Shown: positions 16,939 to 25,698 of the stretch, piece after piece | Numbering within the stretch: position 1 is the stretch's first letter | Layout of the letters: each line of letters begins with the position of its first letter | Source of the DNA: Oscillospiraceae bacterium | GTDB taxonomy: Bacteria; Bacillota; Clostridia; Oscillospirales; CAG-272 | DNA length: 37,472 bases | Assembly (NCBI GenBank): GCA_015064005.1 | Contig: SVTA01000009.1 | Coordinates: 1 to 37,472 of the forward strand | Direction of reading: 5' to 3' | Position numbers and translations under genes: made by a program | Notes under the pieces: model-generated | The model's database searches: none | Told to the model about the DNA's origin: nothing | Seen by the model: only the letters and a program-made list of their open reading frames with translations

Positions 16939-16983
16939 CTCTGCCGCCCCGCGTATTTTGGCGAAGAATATAGGTTTTTCCTC

Positions 16984-17012
16984 TTGACAAAATCGGTAAA
17001 AATAGTTATAAT
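16984..17012 (+). promoter_or_regulatory. Perfect consensus promoter of the pyrimidine operon
   Basis: TTGACA (16984-16989), exactly 17 bp, then TATAAT (17007-17012). It is a full match to the sigma-A consensus, 77 bp before the pyrC start. The leader of about 70 nt contains the strong hairpin at 17039-17062. Confidence 0.85.
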
Positions 17013-17038
17013 AATAAAGATAAGTTGTATGATGCTAT

Positions 17039-17062
17039 CCCCGCGTGCCGCGGCGCGCGGGG
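17039..17062 (+). promoter_or_regulatory. Very stable GC-rich hairpin in the pyr operon leader
   Basis: CCCCGCGTGC (17039-17048) pairs with GCGCGCGGGG (17053-17062) with one G-U pair and loop CGCG. No T-run follows (AAGCCACC), so it is not a terminator. I see no PyrR-type anti-anti-terminator sequence. It lies 14 nt before the ribosome binding site AAAGGAG and could stabilise the mRNA, act as an RNA-binding site, or affect early elongation. Confidence 0.55.
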
Positions 17063-17088
17063 AAGCCACCAAGTGAAAGGAGCAGGCT

Positions 17089-18297
17089 ATGACGAAGCGG
17101 AAGCAGTTGAATGTTGATTTTCTGACGACGGCCGGCATTTCTCCCTCTCTTTTTTCCGTCCCCGCTGAAATGGTTTCCGAGGCCCACAGCCCCGAATATG
17201 TTGCTTTCCCCGGTTTTTGTGATGTGCATGTGCATTTCAGAGAGCCGGGTTTTTTGTATAAAGAAACCATTGCAACAGGATCACGGTCGGCAGCAAGGGG
17301 CGGTTATACCGCCGTTTGCACCATGCCCAACCTTTCCCCCGTGCCGGACAGTCTGCCTCACCTGCGGGAGCAGCTGGATGTCATTGAGCGGGATGCGGTT
17401 ATCCACGTGACCCCCTACGGCTCCATTACCGTAGGTGAAAAGGGCGAGGTGCTGTCGGATATGGCTGCCATGGCGCCTTACGTTGCGGGATTTTCCGACG
17501 ACGGTGTGGACGTTCGCTCCGATAGTCTGATGCGCTCAGCAATGGAGCAGGCGAGGGCGCTGAACAAGATGATCGTGGCTCATTGCGAGATCAAATACGA
17601 GGGTATTGGATATATTCACGACGGCACCTACGCTAAAACCCACGGCCACCGGGGCATCAACTCAGAAAGCGAGTGGCTGCAGGTGAAGCGCGATATCGCG
17701 CTGGCAAAGGAAACCGACTGCGCCTATCACGTATGCCACATCTCCACCAAGGAAAGCGTGGCGCTGATCCGTGAGGCAAAGAAAAACGGCGTCAACATCA
17801 CCTGCGAGACCGGCCCGCACTATCTGGTGCTGGACGACAGCTTTCTGCAGGAGGACGGCCGCTTCAAAATGAATCCCCCCTTGCGGGATAAGGCCGACAG
17901 GGAAGCGCTGGTGGAGGGAATTGTGGACGGTACCATTGACATGATCGCCACAGACCACGCCCCCCATTCCGCCGAGGAAAAGAGTCGTGGTCTTATCGGC
18001 AGCCCCTTCGGCATTGTGGGACTGGAAACCGCCTTTCCGGTGATGTATACAAGGCTGGTGAAGCCCGGCGTGATCACGCTGGAAAAGCTGGTTGACCTGA
18101 TGGCAATGGCGCCCCGGCGTCGCTTTGGTCTGCCCCTTGGCAACGATTACACGGTGTGGGATCTTGCCGCAGAGGTCACGGTAGACCCGGAGGAATTCCT
18201 CTCCAAGGGTCGCGCCACCCCCTTTGCAGGGGACAGGCTCTTCGGTCGCAACCTTCTGACGGTCTGCGACGGCAAAATCGTTTATAATTACAAGTAA
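17089..18297 (+). CDS. pyrC: Dihydroorotase (type I)
   Basis: The protein has 402 residues and cyclises N-carbamoyl-aspartate to dihydroorotate. It is an amidohydrolase-fold enzyme: metal motif DVHVHFREPG near residue 44, the substrate-binding TMPNLSPVPDS, IVAHCE with a metal-ligand His, HVCHISTKESV, and C-terminal MIATDHAPHS with the catalytic Asp. AAAGGAG lies 6 nt before ATG 17089. It is the first gene of the operon, whereas many Firmicutes have pyrB first; here pyrB is last. Confidence 0.93.
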   Translation: MTKRKQLNVDFLTTAGISPSLFSVPAEMVSEAHSPEYVAFPGFCDVHVHFREPGFLYKETIATGSRSAARGGYTAVCTMPNLSPVPDSLPHLREQLDVIERDAVIHVTPYGSITVGEKGEVLSDMAAMAPYVAGFSDDGVDVRSDSLMRSAMEQARALNKMIVAHCEIKYEGIGYIHDGTYAKTHGHRGINSESEWLQVKRDIALAKETDCAYHVCHISTKESVALIREAKKNGVNITCETGPHYLVLDDSFLQEDGRFKMNPPLRDKADREALVEGIVDGTIDMIATDHAPHSAEEKSRGLIGSPFGIVGLETAFPVMYTRLVKPGVITLEKLVDLMAMAPRRRFGLPLGNDYTVWDLAAEVTVDPEEFLSKGRATPFAGDRLFGRNLLTVCDGKIVYNYK

Positions 18298-18314
18298 CGT
18301 AGGAGGATATTATT

Positions 18315-21300
18315 ATGGCAAAAAGAACAGACATCAAAAAAATTCTGATCATCGGCTCCGGCCCCATTGTGATTGGCCAGGCTGCGGAATTTGACTACGC
18401 GGGCACGCAGGCGTGCCTTGCCCTCAAGGAGGAGGGGTACGAGGTGGTGCTTGTCAATTCCAACCCCGCCACCATCATGACCGATACCACCATTGCGGAT
18501 AAGGTCTATATGGAGCCCCTTACGCTGGAATATATCGCCAAGATCCTCCGTTATGAGCGGCCCGACGCCATTCTCCCCGGTATCGGCGGTCAGACCGGCC
18601 TGAACCTTGCCATGCAGCTGGAGAAGAAGGGCGTTCTGAAGGAGTGCCGCGTAGAGCTTTTGGGCACCAGCAGTGAGAGTATTGAGCGCGCCGAGGACAG
18701 AGAGCTCTTCAAGGAGCTGTGTCAGTCCATCGGTGAGCCCACTATCCCCTCCGAGATCACCTACGATCTGGAGCAGGCCAAGGAGGCCGCCGCGCGCATC
18801 GGTTATCCCGTGGTGCTGCGTCCCGCCTTTACCCTTGGTGGTACCGGCGGCGGTTTTGCTTACAACGAAAAGGAGCTTGTGGAGATCGGTATCAACGCCT
18901 TTAAGCTCTCTCCCGTACATCAGGTGCTGATCGAGAAGAGCGTGAAGGGTTACAAAGAGATCGAGTTCGAGGTCATGCGTGACGGAAACGATCACGCTAT
19001 TACCATCTGCGGTATGGAGAACATGGATCCCGTTGGTGTTCACACCGGCGACTCCATCGTAGTTGCCCCCATCCTCTCCCTTAACGATCACGATCTGAAA
19101 ATGCTCAACGACAGCGCGCTGAAGATCATCCGTGAGCTGAAGATCGAGGGCGGCTGCAACGTGCAGTTCGCGCTGAATCCCGACAGCAGCGAGTACTACC
19201 TTATCGAGGTCAATCCCCGCGTGTCCCGTTCCTCCGCGCTGGCCTCCAAGGCCAGCGGCTACCCCATCGCCCGTGTGACGGCAAAGATCGCCGTGGGCAT
19301 GGCTCTGGAGGAGATTCCCGTGGCCGGCGGCACCGCTGCCATCGAGCCCAGACTTGACTACATTGTGGCCAAGTTCCCCCGTTTCCCCTTCGATAAATTC
19401 ACCAACGCCGCCAATGTCCTGGGCACCCAGATGAAGGCCACCGGTGAGGTGATGGGCATCGGCTCTACGCTGGACGAGTGTATGCTCAAGTCCGTGCGGT
19501 CTCTTGAGATCGGCGCTTATCACTTCCATCTGCCGAAATTTGACCCCATGACCACCGAGCAGCTGGTTGACTATATCCGCGAGTTCCGTGACGACAACGT
19601 ATTTGCCATTACCGAGCTGCTGCGCCGCGGTATGACGGTGGCAGAGCTTCATGAGAAAACGCAGATCACAGAGCTGTTCCTGGAATCTCTCGAGCGCATC
19701 GTCAAGATGGAAAGGTTGCTTGCCGAAAAGCCCGGCGACGAGAAGGTGCTGACCGCCGCTAAAGCCCTTGGCTTCTCTGACAGGTTCATCGCCAAGCTTT
19801 GGAAATGCACCGAGCTTGATATTTACAACAAGCGCCATGAGCTGAAGCTCACTCCCGCCTTCCGTATGGTGGATACGCTGCATACCGGCAAATATATCGC
19901 CTACCTCTACTCCTCCTATCAGGGTGAGAATCAGTCCCGCCTGACGGGCAAGAAGAAGATCGTGGTGCTGGGCGCAGGCCCCATCCGTATCGGCCAGGGC
20001 GTAGAGTTTGACTACTCCACCGTGCATGCCGTGCAGACCATCAAGCGCTCCGGCTACGAGGCCATTATCATCAATAACAACCCCGAAACCGTTTCCACCG
20101 ACTACACCACGGCAGACAAGCTCTATTTTGAGCCCCTCACCGTGGAGGATGTGATGAACATCATTGAGTTTGAGCAGCCCGAGGGTGTCATTGCCTCTCT
20201 CGGCGGCCAGACCGCCATCAACCTGGCACAGCCCCTCTTTGACCGTGGTGTCAAGCTGATCGGTACCGATTGTGCCGCCATTGACAGAGCAGAGGACAGA
20301 AACGCCTTTGAGCATCTGCTCAACGATCTGGATATCCCCCGCGCCAAGGGTCAGGCCGTCACCAAGATCGAGGACGGCATCAAGGCCGCCTCCGAGATCG
20401 GCTATCCCGTGCTGGTGCGCCCCTCCTTCGTGCTGGGCGGTCGTGCCATGCAGATCGTGGCCAATGAGGCACAGCTTCGCCACTACCTCAAGACCGCCGT
20501 TGAGATCGACGAGGACAAGCCCGTGCTGGTAGACAAGTATATTCAGGGCAAGGAGGTCGAGGTGGACGCCATCTGCGACGGCCGCGACGTGTTCGTGCCC
20601 GGCATTATGGAGCTGGTCGAGCGTACCGGTGTCCACAGCTGTGACTCCATCAGCGTGTATCCCACCTTCTCGATCTCCGATAAGGTGAAGGGAATCATCC
20701 TCCAGTACGCAAAGAAACTGGGTCTTGGCATCGGTATCGTGGGTCTGTTCAACATTCAGTTTATCGTGGATCCTCAGGATAATGTTTATATCATTGAGGT
20801 GAACCCCCGTTCCTCCCGTACCGTGCCGTTCCTGTCCAAGGCAACGGGCTACAGCCTTGCGGATATTGCCACCGAGGTCATTATGGGAAAGACCCTCAAG
20901 GAGCAGGGCATTTTCCACCTGTATCCCGAAGAAAAGACGCGTTGGTATGTTAAGGTTCCCGTATTCTCCTTCAACAAGATCCGCGGACTTGATGCTTACC
21001 TTTCTCCCGAAATGAAATCTACGGGCGAAGCCATCGGTTACGACAACAAGCTGAACCGCGCGCTTTACAAGGCTTTGCAGGCATCCGGCATGAAGCTGCA
21101 AAACTACGGCTCCGTGCTTGCCACCATCGCGGATTGCGATAAGGAGGAGGCGCTGCCGCTCATTCGCCGCTTCTATAATCTTGGCTTTAATATCGAGGCG
21201 ACCGCCGGTACGGCTAAATTCCTGAAGGAAAACGGCATCCGCACCCACGTGGTCAAGAAGATCAGCGACGACAGCGATGAGATCAAGGAAGAGATCAGAC

Positions 21301-21488
21301 AGGGCTATATCGCCTATATCATCAACACCAGCGACGTGGGCTCTCAGGGTCAGCAGAGCGACGGCTATGAGATCCGTAAGTGCGCTACCGAAAACAACGT
21401 CAATATCTTCACCTCTCTGGATACCGTCCGCGTGCTGTTAGATGTGCTGGAGGAAACCACGCTTTGCATTTCTACCATTGACGCGTGA
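18315..21488 (+). CDS. carB: Carbamoyl-phosphate synthase large subunit
   Basis: The protein has 1057 residues, full length for CarB. It makes carbamoyl phosphate from bicarbonate, two ATP and ammonia channelled from the CarA glutaminase. The two homologous ATP-grasp halves are clear: KILIIGSGPIVIGQAAEFDYAG at the N-terminus and IVVLGAGPIRIGQGVEFDYS near residue 552. Both have GGQTGLNLA/GGQTAINLA and EVNPR motifs. The C-terminal MGS-like allosteric domain holds DGYEIRKCATENN. AGGAGG precedes ATG 18315. No carA lies in the window, so the partner must be elsewhere. Confidence 0.97.
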   Translation: MAKRTDIKKILIIGSGPIVIGQAAEFDYAGTQACLALKEEGYEVVLVNSNPATIMTDTTIADKVYMEPLTLEYIAKILRYERPDAILPGIGGQTGLNLAMQLEKKGVLKECRVELLGTSSESIERAEDRELFKELCQSIGEPTIPSEITYDLEQAKEAAARIGYPVVLRPAFTLGGTGGGFAYNEKELVEIGINAFKLSPVHQVLIEKSVKGYKEIEFEVMRDGNDHAITICGMENMDPVGVHTGDSIVVAPILSLNDHDLKMLNDSALKIIRELKIEGGCNVQFALNPDSSEYYLIEVNPRVSRSSALASKASGYPIARVTAKIAVGMALEEIPVAGGTAAIEPRLDYIVAKFPRFPFDKFTNAANVLGTQMKATGEVMGIGSTLDECMLKSVRSLEIGAYHFHLPKFDPMTTEQLVDYIREFRDDNVFAITELLRRGMTVAELHEKTQITELFLESLERIVKMERLLAEKPGDEKVLTAAKALGFSDRFIAKLWKCTELDIYNKRHELKLTPAFRMVDTLHTGKYIAYLYSSYQGENQSRLTGKKKIVVLGAGPIRIGQGVEFDYSTVHAVQTIKRSGYEAIIINNNPETVSTDYTTADKLYFEPLTVEDVMNIIEFEQPEGVIASLGGQTAINLAQPLFDRGVKLIGTDCAAIDRAEDRNAFEHLLNDLDIPRAKGQAVTKIEDGIKAASEIGYPVLVRPSFVLGGRAMQIVANEAQLRHYLKTAVEIDEDKPVLVDKYIQGKEVEVDAICDGRDVFVPGIMELVERTGVHSCDSISVYPTFSISDKVKGIILQYAKKLGLGIGIVGLFNIQFIVDPQDNVYIIEVNPRSSRTVPFLSKATGYSLADIATEVIMGKTLKEQGIFHLYPEEKTRWYVKVPVFSFNKIRGLDAYLSPEMKSTGEAIGYDNKLNRALYKALQASGMKLQNYGSVLATIADCDKEEALPLIRRFYNLGFNIEATAGTAKFLKENGIRTHVVKKISDDSDEIKEEIRQGYIAYIINTSDVGSQGQQSDGYEIRKCATENNVNIFTSLDTVRVLLDVLEETTLCISTIDA

Positions 21489-21496
21489 GGAAAATG

Positions 21497-22231
21497 ATGA
21501 AACAGGGAATTTTTAACATTATCGAAAACACCCCCGTAACCGATCAGGTGATGCGGATGGTGCTGGCCGGTGACTGCTCCGCCGTGAGCGGTCCCGGGCA
21601 GTTCGTGAATATCAAGCTGGACGGGCTTTTCCTGCGCCGGCCTATTTCGGTCTGCGATTGTGATTCGCACAAAATCACGATTTTGTATAAAGTTGTCGGA
21701 AAAGGAACCGAGCAGATGCGTACTATGCAGGGCGGGGAACTGGACGTTCTCACCGGACTTGGCAACGGCTACGATCTCTCCCTCTCCGGTGACGCGCCCC
21801 TCCTGATCGGCGGCGGCGTCGGTGTGCCGCCTCTTTACTGGCTGGCGAGAGAATTGATCGCACAGGGCAAAAAAGTTTCCGTCATTCTCGGCTTCAATAC
21901 CAAAAGCGAGATCTTTTACGAGGAGGAATTCCGCGCGCTGGGTGCTGACGTGACCGTCACCACCGTGGATGGCTCCTACGGCGTCAAGGGCTTTGTCACC
22001 GACGCCATGGCAGGAAAGCATTATTCTTACTTTTACACCTGCGGTCCCGAGCCCATGCTGAAGGCCATTTACCGCGCCTCGGTAACCAGCGGACAGTTCA
22101 GCTTTGAGGAGCGCATGGGTTGTGGCTTTGGCGCTTGCATGGGCTGCTCCTGCAAGACCGTTACCGGCAACAAGCGCATTTGCAAGGAAGGCCCCGTGCT
22201 TTTGAAGGAGGACATCATATGGGAAAAGTAA
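21497..22231 (+). CDS. pyrK: Dihydroorotate dehydrogenase B electron-transfer subunit
   Basis: The protein has 244 residues from ATG 21497, 6 nt after GAGG; earlier ATG 21494 and GTG 21485 overlap or abut the site. PyrK carries FAD and a [2Fe-2S] cluster and passes electrons from PyrD to NAD. Motifs: PGQFVNIKL and LRRPISVCD (FAD), LIGGGVGVPPLYWLA (NAD), YTCGPEPML, and the C-terminal cysteines of CGFGACMGCSCKT plus a later RICKEGPV. It overlaps both neighbours, as expected for subunits made in equal amounts. Confidence 0.93.
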   Translation: MKQGIFNIIENTPVTDQVMRMVLAGDCSAVSGPGQFVNIKLDGLFLRRPISVCDCDSHKITILYKVVGKGTEQMRTMQGGELDVLTGLGNGYDLSLSGDAPLLIGGGVGVPPLYWLARELIAQGKKVSVILGFNTKSEIFYEEEFRALGADVTVTTVDGSYGVKGFVTDAMAGKHYSYFYTCGPEPMLKAIYRASVTSGQFSFEERMGCGFGACMGCSCKTVTGNKRICKEGPVLLKEDIIWEK

Positions 22232-23136
22232 ATACCAAGGTCACCCTTTGCGGTATCGAGTTAGATAATCCCGTGGTGCCCGCCAGCGGAACCTTCGGTT
22301 ACGGTTATGAATTTGCTGAGCTTTATGATATCAACTGTCTTGGCACGTTTTCCTTTAAGGGAACCACCAAGGATCCCCGCTTCGGCAATCCCACGCCCCG
22401 CATCGCGGAGTGTACGGCAGGCATGATCAACGCCGTCGGTTTGCAGAATCCGGGCGTGGAAAGGGTCATTTCCGAAGAGCTGCCGAAGCTTGCCAAATGC
22501 TTTCATAAGCCCGTCATGGCCAATGTCAGCGGTTTTTCTGTGAAGGATTATGCCTACACCTGCGAAAAGCTTGATAAGGAAGCACAGGTCGGTTGGCTGG
22601 AGGTCAACGTCTCCTGCCCCAACGTGCACGGCGGCGGTATGAGCTTTGGCACCAGTCCCGAGGCAGCTGCCGAGGTGACGCGTGCCGTGAAAAAGGTAAC
22701 GACAAAGCCCGTGATTATCAAGCTCTCCCCCAATGTAACGGATATCGTATCTATCGCAAAGGCTTGCGAGGAGGCGGGTGCCGACGGCATCAGCCTCATC
22801 AATACCATGCTTGGTATGCGCATTGATCTGCGCACAAGAAAGCCTGTGATCGCCAATAAAATGGGCGGATTTTCCGGCTCTGCCATCTTCCCGGTGGCGG
22901 TGCGTATGGTCTATCAGGTTGCCCACGCCGTGAAGATCCCTGTGGTGGGTATGGGCGGTGTTTCCACCGCTGAGGACGTGATCGAAATGATGCTGGCGGG
23001 TGCCACCGCCGTCGAGGTGGGCGCTGCTAACCTCGTGAACCCCTACGCTTGTCGGGATATCGTGGCCGATCTTCCGCGCGTGATGGAAAAATACAGAATC
23101 GAATCCTTAAGTGACATTATCGGAGGTGTACAGTAA
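22219..23136 (+). CDS. pyrD: Dihydroorotate dehydrogenase B, catalytic subunit
   Basis: The protein has 305 residues and oxidises dihydroorotate to orotate with FMN. It is class 1[22 protein letters not shown], then [12 protein letters not shown] where the Cys is the class 1 catalytic base, and [20 protein letters not shown] at the FMN phosphate site. ATG 22219 follows AAGGAGGAC and overlaps the end of pyrK by 13 bases. Together with pyrK it forms the NAD-linked heterotetramer. Confidence 0.95.
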   Translation: MGKVNTKVTLCGIELDNPVVPASGTFGYGYEFAELYDINCLGTFSFKGTTKDPRFGNPTPRIAECTAGMINAVGLQNPGVERVISEELPKLAKCFHKPVMANVSGFSVKDYAYTCEKLDKEAQVGWLEVNVSCPNVHGGGMSFGTSPEAAAEVTRAVKKVTTKPVIIKLSPNVTDIVSIAKACEEAGADGISLINTMLGMRIDLRTRKPVIANKMGGFSGSAIFPVAVRMVYQVAHAVKIPVVGMGGVSTAEDVIEMMLAGATAVEVGAANLVNPYACRDIVADLPRVMEKYRIESLSDIIGGVQ

Positions 23137-23840
23137 TGGGAAAAGACGTGATTATTGCGTGTGACTTTGATAGCGCGGAAAAGACATTTGCGTTCCTTGA
23201 CCGCTTTGAGGGGCTGGACCGTAAGCCCTTCGTGAAGATCGGTATGGAGCTTTATTATGCCGAGGGTCCTTCCATCGTGAAGGAGATCAAGCGCCGCGGA
23301 CACAAGATCTTTTTGGATCTGAAGCTCCACGACATCCCCAACACCGTGAAAAAGTCTATGGCGGTTCTTTCCCGCCTTGACGTAGATATGACCAACCTCC
23401 ACGCCGGTGGCACCATTCCTATGATGGAGGCGGCTCTTGAGGGTCTTACCCGCGAGGACGGTACCCGCCCCATCCTAATCGCCGTGACGCAGCTCACCTC
23501 CACCGATCAGGAGCACATGACCAAGGATCTGCTCATCGACCATCCCGTGGCCGACGTGGTGATGCATTACGCCTCCAATGCCAAGGCCGCAGGTCTTGAC
23601 GGCGTGGTCTGCTCGCCGCTGGAGGCAGGCAAGGTGCACGAGCGCTGTGGCGCGGGCTTTGTAACCGTGACTCCCGGCGTCCGCTTTGCCGACGGCGACA
23701 AGGGCGACCAAAAGCGCGTGATGACGCCCGCTGAGGCTAAAAAAATCGGCTCCGACTACATCGTGGTCGGCCGTCCCATCACCGCTGCGGAGGATCCGGT
23801 TGCCGCCTATAACCGTTGCGTGGCCGAGTTTGTAGACTGA
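23136..23840 (+). CDS. pyrF: Orotidine 5'-phosphate decarboxylase
   Basis: The protein has 234 residues, type I. It removes CO2 from OMP to form UMP. The catalytic [11 protein letters not shown] motif (residues ~66-76) carries the Lys-Asp network; [11 protein letters not shown] at the start and [10 protein letters not shown] plus [14 protein letters not shown] at the end complete the TIM barrel phosphate site. GGAGGTG precedes the ATG, which overlaps the pyrD stop by one base. Confidence 0.95.
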   Translation: MGKDVIIACDFDSAEKTFAFLDRFEGLDRKPFVKIGMELYYAEGPSIVKEIKRRGHKIFLDLKLHDIPNTVKKSMAVLSRLDVDMTNLHAGGTIPMMEAALEGLTREDGTRPILIAVTQLTSTDQEHMTKDLLIDHPVADVVMHYASNAKAAGLDGVVCSPLEAGKVHERCGAGFVTVTPGVRFADGDKGDQKRVMTPAEAKKIGSDYIVVGRPITAAEDPVAAYNRCVAEFVD

Positions 23841-23854
23841 AAGGAGATTTGAAC

Positions 23855-24511
23855 ATGGAAGCATATAAGAGAGAGTTTATTCAGTTTCTGGAGGGCGCCG
23901 GTGTTTTGAAGTTCGGTGATTTCACCGCCAAGTCCGGCCGCAAGATCCCTTACTTTGTGAACGCCGGCATGATCAAGACCGGTGATCAGATCACCAAAAT
24001 GGGCGAGTTTTATGCCAAGGCCTATTTCGATAAGCTGGGCAAGAAGAAGGCCGTGCTGTACGGCCCTGCCTACAAGGGCATTCCGCTTTCCATTTCCGCC
24101 GCTGTGGCGCTTTCCAAGAACGGCCTTGACGTGCCCTTCTTCTTCAATCGTAAGGAGGTCAAGGATCACGGCGAGGGCGGCACGTTCGTGGGCTACGTTC
24201 CCCAGGCAGGCGAGGAGATCGTCATCATCGAGGACGTGATCACCGCCGGAACCGCTATCCGCGAATCCATGGAGATTCTGAAGAATTTGGAGGGAACCCG
24301 CGTGGTTGCCACCTTCATTATGGTGGACCGCAAGGAGAAGGGACAGACCGAGAAGGGTGCTATGCAGGAGATCGAGGAGCAGTTCGGCTTCCCTGTATAC
24401 TCCGTGGTGGACGTTTACGATATCATCGAGTATCTGGAGAAGAATCCCGCCAACAAGGAGAACGTGGAGCGTATCAGAAATTACCTTGCCGTCAACGGCG
24501 CAAAGGCATAA
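23855..24511 (+). CDS. pyrE: Orotate phosphoribosyltransferase
   Basis: The protein has 218 residues from ATG 23855, 7 nt after AAAGGAG. It joins orotate to PRPP to make OMP. The PRPP-binding loop IVIIEDVITAGTAI lies near residues 123-136; FGDFTAKSGRKIPYFVNAG at the N-terminus and FFFNRKEVKDHGEGG (flexible loop) are characteristic. It lies 14 nt after pyrF. Confidence 0.95.
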   Translation: MEAYKREFIQFLEGAGVLKFGDFTAKSGRKIPYFVNAGMIKTGDQITKMGEFYAKAYFDKLGKKKAVLYGPAYKGIPLSISAAVALSKNGLDVPFFFNRKEVKDHGEGGTFVGYVPQAGEEIVIIEDVITAGTAIRESMEILKNLEGTRVVATFIMVDRKEKGQTEKGAMQEIEEQFGFPVYSVVDVYDIIEYLEKNPANKENVERIRNYLAVNGAKA

Positions 24512-24538
24512 TGTCCGCAGAGAAAGGAAGCATCAGAA

Positions 24539-25630
24539 ATGAAAAGTGTTGTTGATATTCTTGATCTCTCCGTTGCCGAGGTAGACGAGCTGCTGGCAAC
24601 TGCTGCAGATATCATTGAAAACCCCGCAAAATACGCCGAGGTCTGCCGCGGCAAAAAGCTGGCCACCCTCTTTTTTGAGCCCTCCACCCGCACGCGTCTG
24701 TCCTTTGAGGCGGCCATGTACGAGCTGGGCGGAAATGTCATCGGCTTTTCCTCTGCCAGCAGCACCTCCGCCTCCAAGGGCGAGAGCGTTGCCGATACCG
24801 CCAAGGTCATCAGCTGCTATGCTGATATCATCGCCATGCGCCATCCCAAGGAGGGCGCGCCTCTGGTTGCCTCGCTGAATGCCGGTATCCCCGTGATCAA
24901 CGCCGGTGACGGCGGTCATCACCATCCCACCCAGACGCTGGCCGACCTGCTTACCATCAAGCGCGAGAAGGGCAAATTTTCCGGTCTTACCGTGGGCTTT
25001 TGCGGTGACCTCAAGTTCGGCCGCACCGTGCATTCGCTGATCACCGCGCTTTGCCGCTACGAGAACATCAATTTCGTGATGATCTCTCCCGACGAGCTGA
25101 AGCTGCCGGGCTACGTAAAGAACGAGATCCCCAAGGATCGCGGCTTTACTTATACCGAAACCGCAGATCTTGAGGCCGTCATGCCCACGCTGGATATTCT
25201 CTATATGACCCGCGTGCAGCAGGAACGCTTTACGGATATTGATGAGTATCTGCGCCTGCGCGATGCCTACATCCTCAATACCGAAAAGCTGAAGGCTGCC
25301 AAGCCCGATATGATCGTGCTGCACCCCCTGCCTCGTGTCAACGAGATCAGCGTGGCCGTGGACGACGATCCCCGCGCCTGCTACTTCAAGCAGGTACAGA
25401 ACGGCAAGTATATGCGCATGGCTCTGATCCTGAAGCTACTGCGCGAGGCGGAAAAGGACAATGCCCCTGCAAAGAAGCTCTCAGAGGAGGGATACCTTTC
25501 CGGCATGAAATGCGATAACCCCCGCTGCATCACCACCACGGAGCAGGAGCTGAAGCAGCTGTTCCGCGTGGTCAGCCCCGAAAACCGCATCTGCCGCTGC
25601 ATTTACTGCGATACCAAGAAAATTTACTGA
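24539..25630 (+). CDS. pyrB: Aspartate carbamoyltransferase catalytic chain with a fused PyrI-like zinc domain
   Basis: The protein has 363 residues, about 50 longer than ordinary PyrB. It joins carbamoyl phosphate to aspartate. The catalytic part (residues 1-~301) has [15 protein letters not shown] (carbamoyl-phosphate loop), [14 protein letters not shown] and [11 protein letters not shown]. After a short linker the tail has four cysteines, C325-x4-C330-x23-C354-x2-C357, in the context KCDNPRCIT and CIYCD. That matches the zinc domain of the regulatory chain PyrI in both spacing and sequence. The N-terminal nucleotide-binding domain of PyrI is absent. Thus it is a PyrB with only the zinc half of PyrI attached. 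It is the last gene of the operon. Confidence 0.93.
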   Translation: MKSVVDILDLSVAEVDELLATAADIIENPAKYAEVCRGKKLATLFFEPSTRTRLSFEAAMYELGGNVIGFSSASSTSASKGESVADTAKVISCYADIIAMRHPKEGAPLVASLNAGIPVINAGDGGHHHPTQTLADLLTIKREKGKFSGLTVGFCGDLKFGRTVHSLITALCRYENINFVMISPDELKLPGYVKNEIPKDRGFTYTETADLEAVMPTLDILYMTRVQQERFTDIDEYLRLRDAYILNTEKLKAAKPDMIVLHPLPRVNEISVAVDDDPRACYFKQVQNGKYMRMALILKLLREAEKDNAPAKKLSEEGYLSGMKCDNPRCITTTEQELKQLFRVVSPENRICRCIYCDTKKIY

Positions 25631-25639
25631 TCATTTGCG

Positions 25640-25678
25640 CCGCCCGGGAATTTCATCGCCAAAAAGGCTCTCGGGCGG
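25640..25678 (+). terminator. Imperfect hairpin after pyrB, possible weak terminator
   Basis: CCGCCCGGGA (25640-25649) pairs with TCTCGGGCGG (25669-25678) with one G-U pair and a 19-nt loop, followed only by TCACCTTTATG. Without a T-run, readthrough into the ATPase gene at 25699 seems likely. Confidence 0.4.
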
Positions 25679-25698
25679 TCACCTTTATGTGAGAAAAT

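Noticed and set aside
17013-17088. PyrR-type attenuator in the pyr leader
   Set aside because: There is no terminator with a T-run and no PyrR-binding loop sequence; the leader is also shorter than usual attenuator leaders.
18288-21248. A 986-codon open frame on the minus strand opposite carB
   Set aside because: It mirrors carB codon by codon, has no ribosome binding site or recognisable domain, and is explained by GC-biased codon use in the true gene. Similar antisense frames opposite polC (8882-10534, 11396-12550), ispG (7414-8766) and malQ/polA (31861-33522) are rejected for the same reason.
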